Origin: Macrocystis pyrifera
Lineage: Eukaryota; Sar; Phaeophyceae; Laminariales; Laminariaceae
Direction of reading: 5' to 3'
NCBI GenBank assembly: GCA_031763025.1
Contig: JASSKH010000010.1
Span: 5,265,901 to 5,329,900, forward strand
Length of the DNA: 64,000 bases
Made by a program: the position numbers and the translations under genes. Shown here piece by piece: positions 1 through 35,600 of the stretch (position 1 is its first letter; every line of letters begins with the position of its first letter). Under the pieces are notes generated by a model. The model ran no database searches and had not been told where the DNA came from. It saw only the letters and a program-made list of their open reading frames with translations.

Positions 1-544
1 CGCGGCGCAGCCGCGTTTATGACCAGTTTTGGCCCGTTTTGGCTGCGGTTTGGGGTCAGGGTTAGTGTCAGGGTCAGGGTCAGGGGTTGGGTTGGGTCTT
101 CGCCCGTACCTTGACCCCAACAGGAAGCAAAACACCTGAACAGCCTACCAACCCAAAGATCCGAGCTCACAGATCGTAATAGGACCTCCCTTGATCAATG
201 TGTCTCGCCGGGCTTCCCGTGTCAACTATTTGGCCTCTCGCTAAAAAGTGCTCGTACCAAGAGATGTGTTCGAAAAAGTACAGAAAAATTCACGAACATG
301 ACTATTTATATACCTGGTATATATACCTGGTATATCCCTACGTTGCACTTCTGACGGGACGCATCCATCTCCTACACCTCCCTGCTCCAGCACGCCCCTA
401 TTTTTTTTGGCTTTCGATTTGTTTTTTTTAGTGTCTTTCGATTTTTTTTTTCTCTCTCATAGCATGAGCATGTCGTGCCTGTCGTATCCAGTACGATGAC
501 ATGTCATTGCCTTGTCTACTCTGCTTACCCCATAACAATGTGGT

Positions 545-700
545 GTCTTCGATGTGTCGTAGTTTGCTTTGGTGACCCCATCACAGCAGAGCTTGCATCT
601 CTCTACGAGTGAAGGATCGGCACGGACACTGGTTGTGCGGGATATCGACGGGTAGAAAGAACGGTTCAATGTGACAGTACAGAGTAGTATGCACACACAT
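545..700. repeat. Dispersed repeat family A, copy 1
   Basis: Shares the core 'cggcacggacactgg...' followed by 'tcgacgggtagaa.aacggtt' and a CA-rich end with copies at 2120-2275 and 7470-7612. Short open frames on the minus strand of the copies look alike only because they cross this repeat. Confidence 0.7.
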
Positions 701-1114
701 GACCTTATTTGGAGGGTCATCGCCGCCCATTGTTATTGCCCTCGATGAAATGCATTCGAGCGCTGTTCTCAGTTTGATTGTCTTCGTTCTTTGTGAAGTC
801 GCAGTTGGAGTTGGTCATAGTGGTACAACAGCAGTAAATTATAAGGTATTTAATCGTCCCAGTCCTTACTTCCACCGACATACCTGGTAGTCGTACAGAA
901 GTAAATTGTCAGGTATTTTAGGAACGTTAATTTTGTATTAATAGTATGAATTGCACAGCGGTCCTTTCTTTGACCCACACACAGCAGAACTGGTACAGCA
1001 GTAACTGGCCAGGTATTTAAGGAGCGTCAACTTAAAATCCAGTCCCTACATCATCATAAGATCAACCAGAGGATCAAGCGCAAAAAAGAAAAAGAAGACA
1101 AAGGAAGACCACGT

Positions 1115-1300
1115 TCGAACCAGCTGCACCAGTTGGCGGCACGAGTAGCATAGACTTATTCCACTTGCTATTATTAATAATAGTCGGCCTGGTGCCTTGC
1201 TACCCTGCCTGCCATCTCCTTCCTACTTGGGTCCACCGCGGTTTCCCTTCTACTCCTCCTGTTGCCCCCCCTCCCCCGTGTTCCCTTGTGAGTGATACCA
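1115..1300 (+). repeat. Dispersed repeat family B, copy 1
   Basis: Starts around 'cagttggcggcacgagtagca', continues 'gtcggcctggtgccttgctaccctg' and ends 'accgcggtttcccttctactcctcctgtt'. The same order of blocks is found in reverse complement at 6880-7065, so the two copies are inverted relative to each other. Confidence 0.7.
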
Positions 1301-1463
1301 GCTCCCCGTGCCTAGCCTGTACCTTCTATATCGTATCTTCATGGTACTGCCATGGTGCACGGCGGTGTACAGCTCAAGGTTCCACAATTCAGATCATAAA
1401 ATCAACCAGAGAATCAAGCGCAAACATACTGTAGGAAGAAGGCACTTCTTCGTAGGGTCATTA

Positions 1464-1552
1464 CCCCTTTAGTACCGCAGTCCCGATTTGGGGACGACCC
1501 AGTCTAATTTCAAGTGATTTGTCCCCAAAACGGGACTGCGGTACTAAAAGGG
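1464..1552. mobile_element. Foldback element family 2 (~90 bp), copy 1
   Basis: Imperfect palindrome: 'cccttTagtaccgcagtcccg' at one end pairs with 'cgggactgcggtactaaaaggg' at the other, with a short asymmetric centre. Other copies are at 16163-16255, 24742-24840, 58832-58920 and 61271-61474. It is non-coding, and I infer a non-autonomous DNA element. Confidence 0.75.
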
Positions 1553-2119
1553 TGATGACCGACCGGACTGCTTCTGGTGTGGCCGGTGCTTTGTTGTTGC
1601 TTTACGTACAGTAGTCGTCATTTGTTTTTGACGCTGTCCTTTCCGAAGGCCGTACGTACAGCAGTTAGGCATCAGCGTGAGATCTTTACATCAGACCCAA
1701 CTGCATACACCAGCACACCTAGTGTCCGTCCTGATTCCTTAGCTTAAGAGAGATAATATTAATAATTTTGTGGTCACAGACTGTGAGACAGAAGAAAACA
1801 AAAAACCAAGAATTCGTAATCGCAAACGAATGGGTCAATCGAGGAGCGAAATCCCAACGTGCCGGGTACAAGAACACAAGATCTTACCAGAAAAAAAGTG
1901 GTATGATGAATCTAGTGAAATATTTCGATTTGCCAAAAGTATATTCCAACAGCCTGAAAAAATCACAGGACGGCCGACCGCGTTTTGGCCCTCTTAAGTA
2001 ACTTGAATCCACTGTACTGTTTCTTCGGCAGGGCGTCGAGAATGTCTCGCGACACACCACGAATTGTGTGGTTTGACTACCCCCACATTGCAGTGCCCAC
2101 TGCTGTGCTTACTGCATGC

Positions 2120-2275
2120 GTGGCAACGTATTAATAGTATCTCTATATCTGTGGCGTAGCTTTGTGACCACAGAACTTGTATCTCTTCTAGGATTGAAGA
2201 ATCGGCACGGACACTGGTTGTGCTGGATGTCGACGGGTAGCAAGAACGGTTTACTGCTGTGAAGAACGCACACAC
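2120..2275. repeat. Dispersed repeat family A, copy 2
   Basis: Same core as the copy at 545-700 ('cggcacggacactggttgtg') and ends in a short CA run. Confidence 0.7.
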
Positions 2276-3112
2276 ACACTCTGCCCCCTCACCTGTAAAG
2301 CCGTACATTCTGGCCTTCGACAGCATCCGAGTTGTTTGTCCGCATCGAACGGGCGTGAAATCCGGCGAAAGTCGCGATGTTCAAGCTTTTCGAGGGCCCT
2401 GCATCGTGATTCAATCAATATGGAATGCTGCTGCTGTACGTGCCACATGGAATGTACCTTCTGTCTAGTTTCTCCGCACGTAAACGTCGAAAACGGCACC
2501 TCAACAACCCACGTCATTCAAAAGCGGCAGTACCCCCGAAATCACTACCCTGATAGTTGGTAGAATATGGGATCTGGACGTGAAAAATCGATGACCGAAA
2601 AACATGCAAAGCCAAGAACCTCTGAAAAGAAAACAGCGATGAGTTCTTCGCTCCACTAGAAAGACGATTGGTGAAATTGCTCAAGCCGGGAGGGAGAGGC
2701 GCGCCGAGAACGCTGCGGGGCGCCGTGACTCTGTCATGCTTTACGGCGGCGCCACGACGGCGTTGCTCGCACACGCGCGCGACGTGGCCGTTGCTCAATG
2801 CGCGCAGTAGGTCGTTTTTGCGCCAATCTGCCCCCCCAATGTCGTGCTTTGAGAACTTCCGATCGGCTTGTGCTGTACCAGACAGAGCCCAGCAAGCACA
2901 CGAGATTCTGCTTGGCCTACCAATTCGTGCCAATAAAACGGTACGAAGGTGATCCATGAAGAACTTGTTCTCCATCCCCCGCGTTGACGGCGGCGAGGTG
3001 GAGCACATGCAAGAAGCACCCAGTGCGGAAGGAACGCATAAATGAATGATTGATTTCATCCATCAGCCGCAACAACGGCGAGAGCCCGTGCATCATGACC
3101 ACCCTCCATCCC

Positions 3113-3144
<32 letters not shown>

Positions 3145-3212
3145 TGGTGCTGCTGCTGGCTGGTGCTCCGTGTCCACTTTCTTTGTTTTCAGCAATATTT
3201 CTATATTTTCGC

Positions 3213-3322
3213 TATTACGGGGGGCCATAGTAAATAGGACCAAATATTGTTACTAAAAAAAGTAATTATATAGTTTTGTTTCTTTGTACCATAGGTCCTA
3301 TTTACTATGGCCCCCCGTAATA
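3213..3322. mobile_element. Foldback MITE family 1, copy 1
   Basis: Terminal inverted repeats TATTACGGGGGGCCATAGTA / TACTATGGCCCCCCGTAATA flank an AT-rich centre containing 'ggaccaaatattgtta' and 'ataggtcctattta'. Non-coding, with TA at each edge. Confidence 0.9.
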
Positions 3323-3849
3323 GTTTTTGTCACGCTTGGTGGTGCTGAAATGCTGCCGGCTGTGTTTTTTTTTTCTGCATGAATGATATTTTTTTTATGA
3401 CGCCTTCTGTCAATTTCTTTTGCTTCGTTGTGGTCGTTCGGGAACTACATAATCTTTCATTTCTGAGCTCAGGGATCCGCGCTCATTGGAATAGCCGGTA
3501 CCGTCTAGAAAACGGACCTCACAGCTCACGCCTATGCCTAACAGCAGCAGCAGTATAGTGCAACTTTATTGTCAAGTTGAAGTTGATGTTAAATTTGGTG
3601 TTGAATTTTATGTTGGAAGTTGACGTGAATGTTACCGTTGACGGACACATTTCACACACCTCCCATAGACAATGATCTGGATAATCCAGTTCCTCACCAG
3701 CCGCTGTCAGAGGTTGCGCAGGATCTGCAAAGTACAGATCCATCCCAAGAAACTTGCGTTGTTATATACCTGGTACAATAGATCATGCGGGTTATCTGGG
3801 TCCCACACGTGATCTGAACTATACCAGACCGGGAATGTATCTGCCTTGA

Positions 3850-3945
3850 AAGGTCTAGATCATGCAGTGGGAATGATCTGTACATGATCTGCACATGATC
3901 TGTACATGACCTGTAGATGATCTGTACACGATCTGTAGAAGGGGA
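3850..3945. repeat. GATCTG-type minisatellite remnant
   Basis: Short tandem run of variants of 'gatctgtacat' / 'gatctgtagat'. The same family forms long arrays at 10.6, 14.7-15.3 and 20.1 kb. Confidence 0.7.
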
Positions 3946-4060
3946 GGATTACCGTTGACGTTAAAGTTGCCGTTGACATAAACGATTCCTATTCCCAACG
4001 CTGAAATTACCCAACCGCCTCCGCCGCCGCCATTGCAACGCATCTATCGCACTACGGCAG

Positions 4061-26766
<22,706 letters not shown>

Positions 26767-27175
26767 TGGTAGTGGTGGTGGTGGTGGTGGTGGAAGTAGC
26801 AGTCTTCGTTCGATTCATACGTGAGGAGTCTCCGAGCGCAAAAAAAACTGTGATGGGGACGATACGGCGGCGCAATCAGTGATTGGTGTGTGTGGGCGGA
26901 GTTTCGCCGCGTTCGAGCTGGATCTTGACGCGCCCCTGGGTCTGATAAAAAGTTCGTCACGGTTGCGGTTTGGCGGGAGGATGGCTTGGGGCGGGGACGA
27001 GGGGGGGGGGTATATATTTGGGAGTGGGGGGGGGAGTGGGAGTGCATGCGCGTGTTTGCGTGTTCGCGGTTGGCGCTTCTGTTTGCTGTTTTTTCCACGG
27101 AGAGGTTATATGTTCGTTTTTGTATTGCTTATTTAGATATGTTTACGGTCGCAGGCGAGACGCACGATAGTTTTT

Positions 27176-27200
27176 TGCAGCAGCGGCAGCAGCAGCAGCA

Positions 27201-27236
<36 letters not shown>

Positions 27237-27240
27237 GGCT
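27176..27240. repeat. CAG/CGG trinucleotide run
   Basis: (CAG)n followed by (CGG)n, about 65 bp. Confidence 0.9.
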
Positions 27241-30200
27241 GCAGCGGGCCTGCAAGCAAGGCAATGTGCTTTTTTTTAGTCTTGTCCGTGACGAGTTATG
27301 AAATTTAGGGAGGGGGGTCCTCGTTCATTCTTTTTAGCGGATCGGTCCCGTCTCACGCTTTCATGTCAACCTTATCTCGGTCGTTTAATCTGTCTTCGTA
27401 AATTTCCTAGAAAGTTCCCGGGGTTGTCGATGGTGCCCCTATTTTTGTAGACTGGGGTTTATTTTGCCGCGCCGTACTTACTGCCTCTACGGTTTAAGTG
27501 CCGGTAACGGCTGCAAAGAGTTGGACCTCGCCCGGGGCTGTGGGCAACCGCTCCCCGGTATTACGACAGTCGTTGGGATGTTTTTGGTTACGGGAGAAAG
27601 GGAGGGAGTGGGGGAGATGTAGTGCGATACTGTACATGACAACGTGTGTGGGGGGCGACTTAAATACATCGAAGTTCTGGATAACTTTGTGAGGGGCGTT
27701 GGTAGAGATTGTTGGAGTTGTGGCGTTCACAGGAGGGGGGGGGGGGGGGGGGGAGGGGGGAATCATGCTGATTACGACGGAATTTGGAGGGGACCATATT
27801 TGTACTGCTGAACTCTTTTGTTGATTCGGCTGGCGCTTTATTCGTGTATTTTTATTTTACTACGCACGTACGCAGGAAAAATTTAGGGAATCCCGCTTTT
27901 TACGTATCCATCGCTTATTTTTTATCTCTTAGGTTGGGGATCGCTCTTTGTCGCGTGGACGTTTTTTTCGTCGATCCCGGTAGATGTGTGTGTTGTGTTT
28001 TCTTTTGTTTTCTTTTGTTGGTGTGTGTGTCTCGTGGGCGATGCTAGCTAGCCTAGTCGGCAAACCAACGAAAAGGTTAGACATAAAAGTCTGCGACACG
28101 GCGTGGGCTGTGTATGTGCGAGGTACGACCCACGGGCTGCGTGAAAGGAGGATGCTTCTGTGCGCCGGGGGGGAAGGGGGGGTTAGACCTTGCTGGCCTC
28201 GCCGCCAGCCGAGAGCGATTCATCCTGGGGGGAGGGGGGGGGGGAGGGGGGGGCAGGCGGCTATGGTAGCTCTCGGAGGTGTCTGAAAATGGTGGCAGGC
28301 AAGCAAGAATGGTATTAGTACTTTCGCTGATATATACTGCGCGATCAGGCCGCCTCGAGCCAAAACACACACAAGGAAACAAATACGCTAAAGGACAGCA
28401 TTTTTTTTTTTCGGGTAATGCGTACACATCTTCCCCGAAATGTAGCCACCTTTTTTAATTAAATATCAGCATACAAACGATATTTAGTTTGCGGGACATA
28501 GTGGTGCGAGGGACAGGTTAAAAAAAGAAGAGGGCACCACTCGCTGCAGAAGAATTGAGGTTGGGCGTCCGGCCGTTATTGGGGAGTTTTTTTTCGTTTC
28601 TGCAGTGATCATCCTTGGGAGACATGGCGCGAATTCAGATTTTGGTGTCGAAAGCGCGATACCAACACCAACTATACTGCGACTGGAAATGTGGGCATTT
28701 GGCAGCCTAAAGGATTCGTTTCGTGGTAGTTGTCCTCGGCTTTTCCCCATGCTTTTGTTGTTTGATGGGAAGCATCGGGTTGGCCGAAAACCTTTTTTTG
28801 GCATTGTGCATGCACCTAGAAAGGGGTCACAAAGGCTTGCTAAGCCGTGTGGTCTCCGCGAACGATAGCACTATCTGATAGAACAGGAGTGGGCATAGGG
28901 TTAGCGTTGGGGGGGGGGGGAATCGCGGTGGGGGTGACTACTACTTTATTTGAAATACTCCAGACGGTAGTATCTAGCAAGTCGCCCCCGCGTAAACAGA
29001 CTGTGCCTGTGGTAGTAGTGCTCGTAAGGTTTAAGGTTTTGGTAGTCGGTCGTAGCGTGTTCAAGCTTGCTTGCTTGCTGCCGGTTTGCTCTGGCATGGT
29101 TGTTTCTTCACCCGCGATGTGCCCGTAAAACGTACCCGGCTCGATAATTAGTCATCTAGCCGCGGTTGACACCGCCCCTCCGCTACCTGAATAGAGGCGG
29201 TATCGGCACGGCTTGCCGTGGCTTTTCCCGGACGGCAAAGTGATTACTACCCTATATTCCCCCACTTGCGATGGGATAAGCAGCGGTATTATTGGTCGCA
29301 GTGACGGGTCCCGTCGTCCATGGGGTGCAATGTAAAAACGAACATCGACGAGAAGCATATGTGAGCCGCGATGCTGAACACATAGCCTTGCACCAGATCG
29401 CGGCGAGATGTACCAATGCGCATGAAGTGCCCCACCCAACGCGCTGTGGGCGCAGAGCTCTACTCTGCTGTTAATACCAAGCATGTACTTGTGTTATGTA
29501 ATGGAACTGATTTTTTCTTGTTCGGTGCAAACCCCGAATACGTTTTTCTTGCGGGAAAAATCGAATAATGCCATGGAGGGAAAAATGCCATGCCATGCCA
29601 TGTATGCGTGACTGGACTGCACGACGACACCATTAATCACCATCACGAGCCAGGTGCGCCTCGATTTCTGAAACCGTCACTATACGTACAATATAGACAT
29701 AGAACCACCACCACTAGCAGCAGTGGCAGACCCCTTGTCGGGAGGGTGCTCTGTACGCTCCTACCCATCACGTTGGGGCAAAACGAACCACAAAACTAAC
29801 AGACCCAACGGAACCAACACACGGCAAAGGCCACACGAATCGATGCGCTACTTCTTGCCTGCTGTTTAGATTTTGAGTGACAACGCTAGGTTTCCGCGGC
29901 GTGCCGCATCGCATCGACTCCCGCCGCAAACCAAACTCGACCTTACACTCACTCTTCCTGCATGGCGCAATAAGAGGGGGATCGGCACGAAACAAAACAT
30001 CCGAGGAGCACACGAAACGCATCCCGGTGAAACAGCAAGTACAAGCCCAACCGCTTCCCTTCACCTACACACGGTTGGAAGCTTTCTGGCCTGCCATCCC
30101 AACCCAGTCAAGCCACCAGCACTGTATATAAGTACAATAGCCGGTTCATCGGAAGGAGATTCTCGCAGAGGCTCAACATGGCGTGGTAAGGGGTGATCGC

Positions 30201-30430
30201 CCAGCGCGCGTGGGGGAGCCCCAACCCGTATCTACCATGTCCTCCGCCATCGACAGTCACAGCCCCATCTCGATCCGCGAAATACTATGTGGCCCCGAAA
30301 TAATCTCAGTGGGCGCACCGAGTGCCCTTTCTGCTACGCCTTCTTCAGGACAGATCCAAAATAAAATAAAACACGCAACAAGTCGAGCTTAAGGTGAAAC
30401 GTCAACGTTTTGGTCGGAGGCAAGCGGAGG

Positions 30431-30431
<1 letters not shown>

Positions 30432-30522
<91 letters not shown>
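30432..30522. repeat. (CT)45 microsatellite
   Basis: Perfect 91-bp CT run. The Leu-Ser and Arg-Glu frames through it are artefacts. Confidence 0.97.
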
Positions 30523-30527
<5 letters not shown>

Positions 30528-31170
30528 ATGGCCGCACTCAGACCAGAAGGGGGGCGTGAGACCCTTCCGTGATCCCATACCCCCTCCATCTCAATATATA
30601 CGCATATATAACGGGAGAGGCGTACAACTGCCGCGAGAGAGAAAGCGACAACAGAATACTCGCAGTTCTCCGATAAGCCAACCTTCCAACCCTGACGTAC
30701 GAACATATGACACGTACACCTTCATCAGGTTCCTGAAGGTGTCTGTGTAGGGCTGTATAAATTTCTAGGAAAATCGATATAACGAAATAATAATACTACA
30801 AATATATAAAAAAATATTTCGTTGGGGCGGGGGGGGGGGCTTGAGTGCAAAGTCCGCCCGCCACAGACCCCTACACCTTGCTCGCGTCACATTCACAGCG
30901 GGGTGCAGGTAACGGCCACATCGAAACCATCCACCATCAAAATCGGTCACCGCGCTCCTCCTCCCCCGCGTCATCCACATCCCCTCAAATCTAGAGGAGA
31001 CATTTCGCCGCCGGGAACAGGCAGGACGCTAGCACCCCCTTGCCCCCCCCCCTCCCCTCCCCAAATGAGTACCCGCCCGCCCTTCCCAAAATATGCTGTC
31101 CTCCTCCCTCCTGCCACTAGGTAGAACGAAAACCCATATATAAGAAAAAAAAAAAAAAATCCCGCCCCAC

Positions 31171-32630
31171 CTACACTGCAGCACGAGACCCCGGAGGGTA
31201 GCCCGCCCAGCCCCGTCCCATGTGCAAAACTACGGCGGGGGTAAGCAACGCCGGGAGTAAGCTCTCATCGTCGTCGTCGACAATATTATCACGCGGGTGA
31301 TGCACGCCAGACGGGCCAGAGCCGCTCGTAGGCGGCGGGTGTGATAGAGGCTGAGGGGGCGCGTGCGACCGTTCGTCGACTCCTGCCGACGGCGTCAGAG
31401 GGGATGCGACGAAACCCTCCGCGAGGACCTGTGCGAGGGTGGGGGAGGCGCTCTCGGCGCGGCGGCGAGGCTCCCGGGAGGCGCCGACCCACCCGAACGC
31501 TCCACGCGGAGGAGAAGAGTTTGCGTAGCCGTCGCGGTTGGCCTCCTCCGTGGGTAGTGGTCGCGCGGAGGGGCGCGGCGGTCTCGCAGAGAGGAAGGGC
31601 GGAGCAGCGTTCACCCACCCCCCGAAAATGCCTCGTCCTCCGGCGGCAAGTAAAACTGCGCTGTCGTTATCGCCACAATTGTTGTTGTTGTTGTTGTTGT
31701 TGATGACGTCAGCGTTTGGGCTGGGGTTCACGTTGACGTCGTTGGTGTTGTTGGAGGCGTTGCTGGTGATGTCATCGCTGCCGCTGAGGGTGCTGTCATC
31801 GTCGCTGTCGTAGTCGCTGTCGTCCGGACGCCCACCCCCGGGGGGTGTCGCGGCAGGTAAGGGGGCAAGGTCCACAAGTCCAAGGCTTATACCCGGGACC
31901 ATCGCGTCGTCGCCGTCGCCGCCATTGCCCGTACCTCTCGTGATCCGACGACCGGAAACTAGCAGAGGGGAAAGGCCCGCCCACTCGACGATCTCTCGCA
32001 TGAAGGACGTCCCCGCCTCGCCTCCCGATACCTCCTGGGGCTCTACCGTCGGGCAGGGGCCGAACAAACGCTGCCTTTCGACGCCTTTGTCTGAAGCACC
32101 ACCACCACCACCACCAACACGGTCGCCACCACCATCCCCATCCTCACCACAACCCCTGCCACCACCACCACCATCAACCCCACGGCCGCCACCACCATGA
32201 TGACCATCACCACCAACACCACCAACACCACCAACACCACCACCACCACCACCATCACCACCACCACAAACGCCGCTTCCCGGCGGTGCGATCATGCCAG
32301 AAGGAGAGTCGACGCAATCCTCTTCGATGAAACCCGTCACGGAGGTCGACGCGTTAACGCTGGTCGAGTCATTGGCACATGCCACCGCTGCGGCAGGGAT
32401 TCGGGCCATGGACACCCAGCGCGCTGCTTCTTCTCCCGCTGACATTCCGGCCGCGCCTGCGCCAACGATCTCTGCGGGTAGCCTGGTGGCGAGCAGAGGG
32501 ACCGCTGCCGTTCGCGCAAAGACCGACTCCACCGGCATTCCACCGCTGCTGCTGCTGCTGCCGCTGCTGCCGCAGCTGGAGCTGCTGCCGCTGCCGCTGG
32601 TACTGGAAGAAACGAACACCTCCACTCTTC
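31171..32630 (-). CDS. Kinase gene last exon: low-complexity C-terminal tail
   Basis: Open frame of about 484 codons starting near 32625 and ending at 31171. It is rich in Ser, Gly, Pro, Asp and Asn, with acidic and poly-Asn stretches. More complex patches (VPLLATRLPAEIVGAGAAG; REIVEWAGLSPLLVSGRRI) suggest real coding. It is in a different frame from the kinase-core exon, so an intron (probably donor TCCG|GTAATT near 32690 and an acceptor in the GAGAGGAGGAAGAG stretch near 32630) or a frameshift must lie between. The start is approximate. No domain is recognised. Confidence 0.6.
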
Positions 32631-35600
32631 CTCCTCTCGCGCAGCAGCAGCAGCAGCAGCAGCAGCAGGCGAGGGGTCACTGCAGTAATTACCGGACCCC
32701 GCAGCTGAACCCACGACCGTGCTTGACGCCAGCGAGCGCAAAAATGTGGTCATCTCTGCCATATCCTGCCGCTCCAGAGGGTCTCGGGAAATGCTCTTCT
32801 TCAAGAACTCGCAGACCTTTCGTTAAGACGCGTGCACATAATTTGACGCGGTGGGAGGGGGGCAAGCAGAGGAGGTAGCGACGTCGTGATTGAATGATGC
32901 ACGCGGCCTAGGAACTGCTATGGCGTCGCCGACTCGAACCGAGGAAAGCAAGCGCCAAGTCAGGCATGGACGGAGCTGTAGCGTGGGACTGGCGCGCGGG
33001 GAAGCCCGCAACTAGGCTTTTTTCGCCCCCTCGTGCAGCCAGGCAAGTAGGGAGGTGAGGGTGATTATTGAAACTGTGAACCTGCATTCGTTCAGTTTTT
33101 GCAGGAGCTTGGAGGGGTAGTGGGTGCGACTTGGCTTGACAGGGGTGGTCGGACCCTTACTTACCTGAACACGGGTATAGCAGTCCTCGAGGCTGCCGCT
33201 ACTGTTGTGTGTAAGACCGCAAACCTCAAGAACAAAACGCCCATTTGCTGCATTAAAACCTCTAAACAGAACAAAAACGCATAGGCTGCAAAAAACAACA
33301 AACGATCGCCTACATATACTCTGCTGTTAAACCTCTAATCAAACCAAAAACGCCTAGCACGAACACATGTGCTGTCGTTCATCAAACCCGTATAGCGCTG
33401 CCTGGGATCCAGAGCTATGTACAACAGTAGCGCGAGACACTCCGGATGCGTGCACACTTCAGAGTATATTGAAGCCGGTCCTGTGACCACGGACCGAGTC
33501 ATCTTGCTTTTACAACGAATTAACGAGATACCAACAGCGAACATGCGAAGGGAGGCAGCAGAGCTCACGTTGGACAGCTCCCGCTGTGGCAGAGTCGGGT
33601 TGAGGTTTCCCGGTGTGAGGAAAATACGCGCGAAGCTTCCGTCCGCCATGGTTCGCTCGGTTAGGTCTTCCTGCGTCCGCCAGAGACAGGTGCAAGCCAA
33701 GCGCAACACAAGGGTAAACAATGGGGGGTCGAGATAGGGGTACGTAGCGAGATCGAGTCAGAGGCGCGCGGTGTATAGGTAGGTGCATGGTGGGCGAATA
33801 CCCCACGTCGTGCACGCAGTCAGTCAATGATCTTTATGCGCGACCGTGCTAAAACGAACGTCGGGAGAGGGGGAGCAGGGGGGGGAGGGTGGAGGTAAAG
33901 GGGCCGGACGATAGACCTACTACCCGCCTCGGTTCCTAGTTGTCTTTTTTTCTGCCTTGTGCGCTGACCCTTCCTTACATCAGGAACCTCAGCGATTGTC
34001 GACGTTTGGATTTTGACGCCATACGGCTTTAGCGACGTTCGTTTTTCGACATTGGTCGCCAATCTTCCAGAGACGAAGATAGCGCGACGCGTACGACTAC
34101 GTAGTGTGGTGTTTCCCTCCTCCCGTTGTAGAGAAGGGTGGTCATGATCAAACCGCTCAAGGAGCTAAGGAAAACAGGCGGATGCTTCCATTACGGGGGA
34201 CCATAGTTAATAGGACCTATGGTATCAATAGCAGCCTACATATATACCTATTTTTACTGTCGATATTTGGTCCTATTTACTATGGTCTCCCGTAATAGAC
34301 CACCGGGGTGATCGTTGATTCAACCATGTTTGGCCCTGACTCATGCCTCTACAGTAGATCACCGGGGTGACCAGTGGTTCAATCATGATTGGCCTTTACT
34401 CACCCAGAAGTCGTTCGTGTCTTCTTCTTGGCCCTGTAGGCGATCGAGCCGTTCTTTCTCGGCGGAAGTCATGACACACTGCACCGAGAGGCAAACACAG
34501 GCAAGGCGGGGCGCTTTTTGTTACCAAAAGGACGTTGAGATCCATCACATGCATCCTTCTTTCACCTTTCGACCGGAAAAAGTCAACACGATCCTTGCTA
34601 CTGCTGCCGCTGGTGCTGGTGCTGGTGCGATGGGAGCACGGGTAGCACTTTTGGCAGAAAAAAAAAAAAAATAATACTTGACGTTAGCTCTCTCCGCAGT
34701 TGAGGAACTACTGTACCCGGTACATCAGTATCCCTTTTGTGTTGCACAATATGTTTCACTTACGTGTCAAGACCACGAAAATTTTCCTACACACGCGCGC
34801 GCTCCAAGTCACTTTCTTGGTGAGGTAAATACCATTCTGAGCGCAAACAGAAGGGACGATTGGTCTTCATGTTAATGTATAAGCGGTCCTTATATTTTCC
34901 GTACAGAATGTTTTTTTTTTTTTTTTTTTTTTTTCATCATCACTTTTACTTTCCAGCCCACTCGCAGGAGGTTTTACGCTCGACGATCTTCTGGACAAGC
35001 CGTGGTCACAGGTGTCGTCCCTTCTCCCCCCCGGTACGCGCCTTTAGTTTTTATCGCGCATAGGGTTCAGCATTCCCACTGCTCGTCGATTTTCATCTAA
35101 TGTACAGCTAACTCACGCTCTCGCGCTTTCCGCTAATCAATTTTATGCAAGAAAAAGCCCCTATGAGCATGTACTCGGTGAGACTCGAACTCACGAAATT
35201 GATCTTGATAGGCTCGTGGACCACCTACCAAGCCACCGGGGACGCCGGACTACATATATATACATATAAATATATATATAGAACTCCTCAAGTAAGGCGT
35301 ATCATGAAAAAGTAGGTGCTATACTTGTACCCCTATTTGACCACGCTTATATATGTATAGCACTGCTGCGGTGTATCAACCATGACAAGTAAAGCGGGTG
35401 CAGCGACGCCAAGGGGAGCTGTCGAAACACAAGCGAAGCCGGACAGAGCGTTCGACAGATAATAATTTTTGGCACGGGCTTTCGACAAAAGAAAGTTGAA
35501 CGTGACATTTTTTCGGCGAAAATATACGAAAAAATACACAGAACAAGAGTTACGCCGACGAGATTGCTGGCCTGGTGTGCTTCTGCACCCTAAAAAAAAT

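Larger units (their letters stand above)
1..4060. other. Region upstream of first recognised exon; no gene recognised
   Basis: No exon is recognised here. The stretch holds a GGGTCAGGGT-rich patch at about 50-100, dispersed repeats (545-700, 1115-1300, 2120-2275), a foldback element (1464-1552), a GC-rich patch at 2690-3010 that is open on both strands, a CTG run near 3115-3145, a MITE (3213-3322) and GATCTGTA-type minisatellite remnants at 3850-3945. The first exon of the DENN gene should end in an AG that completes a serine codon with the C at 4061. I could not identify it here, and it may lie outside the window. Confidence 0.6.
26767..31170. other. Intergenic region between convergent genes; no gene recognised
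   Basis: G-rich low-complexity sequence to 27.06 kb, a CAG/CGG run (27176-27240), a G run (27730-27760), T-rich and C/G-rich stretches, a 91-bp CT run (30432-30522) and a C-rich stretch at 31040-31070 containing 'caaatgagtaccc', reminiscent of the LINE/SINE 3' end. Several open frames of 60-110 codons lack recognisable similarity, splice context or consistent coding character. Confidence 0.6.

Noticed and set aside
50..105. GGGTTAG / GGGTCA repeats suggesting a telomere
   Set aside because: Only a few irregular units of GGGTCA and one GGGTTAG; no TTAGGG array, and genes or repeats continue normally.
30334..30750. Frames with Arg-Glu or Leu-Ser dipeptide runs
   Set aside because: Products of the (CT)45 microsatellite.
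31341..31703. 120-codon plus-strand frame
   Set aside because: Antisense to the kinase C-terminal exon; Arg-rich composition typical of a shadow frame.
33335..33721. 128-codon minus frame as the missing helix-G exon of the kinase
   Set aside because: No helix-G or NI...L pattern, no clear acceptor/donor pair in phase 0, and no recognisable similarity.
35171..35243. Functional tRNA gene
   Set aside because: T arm is perfect but the anticodon stem does not pair and two acceptor pairs are broken.
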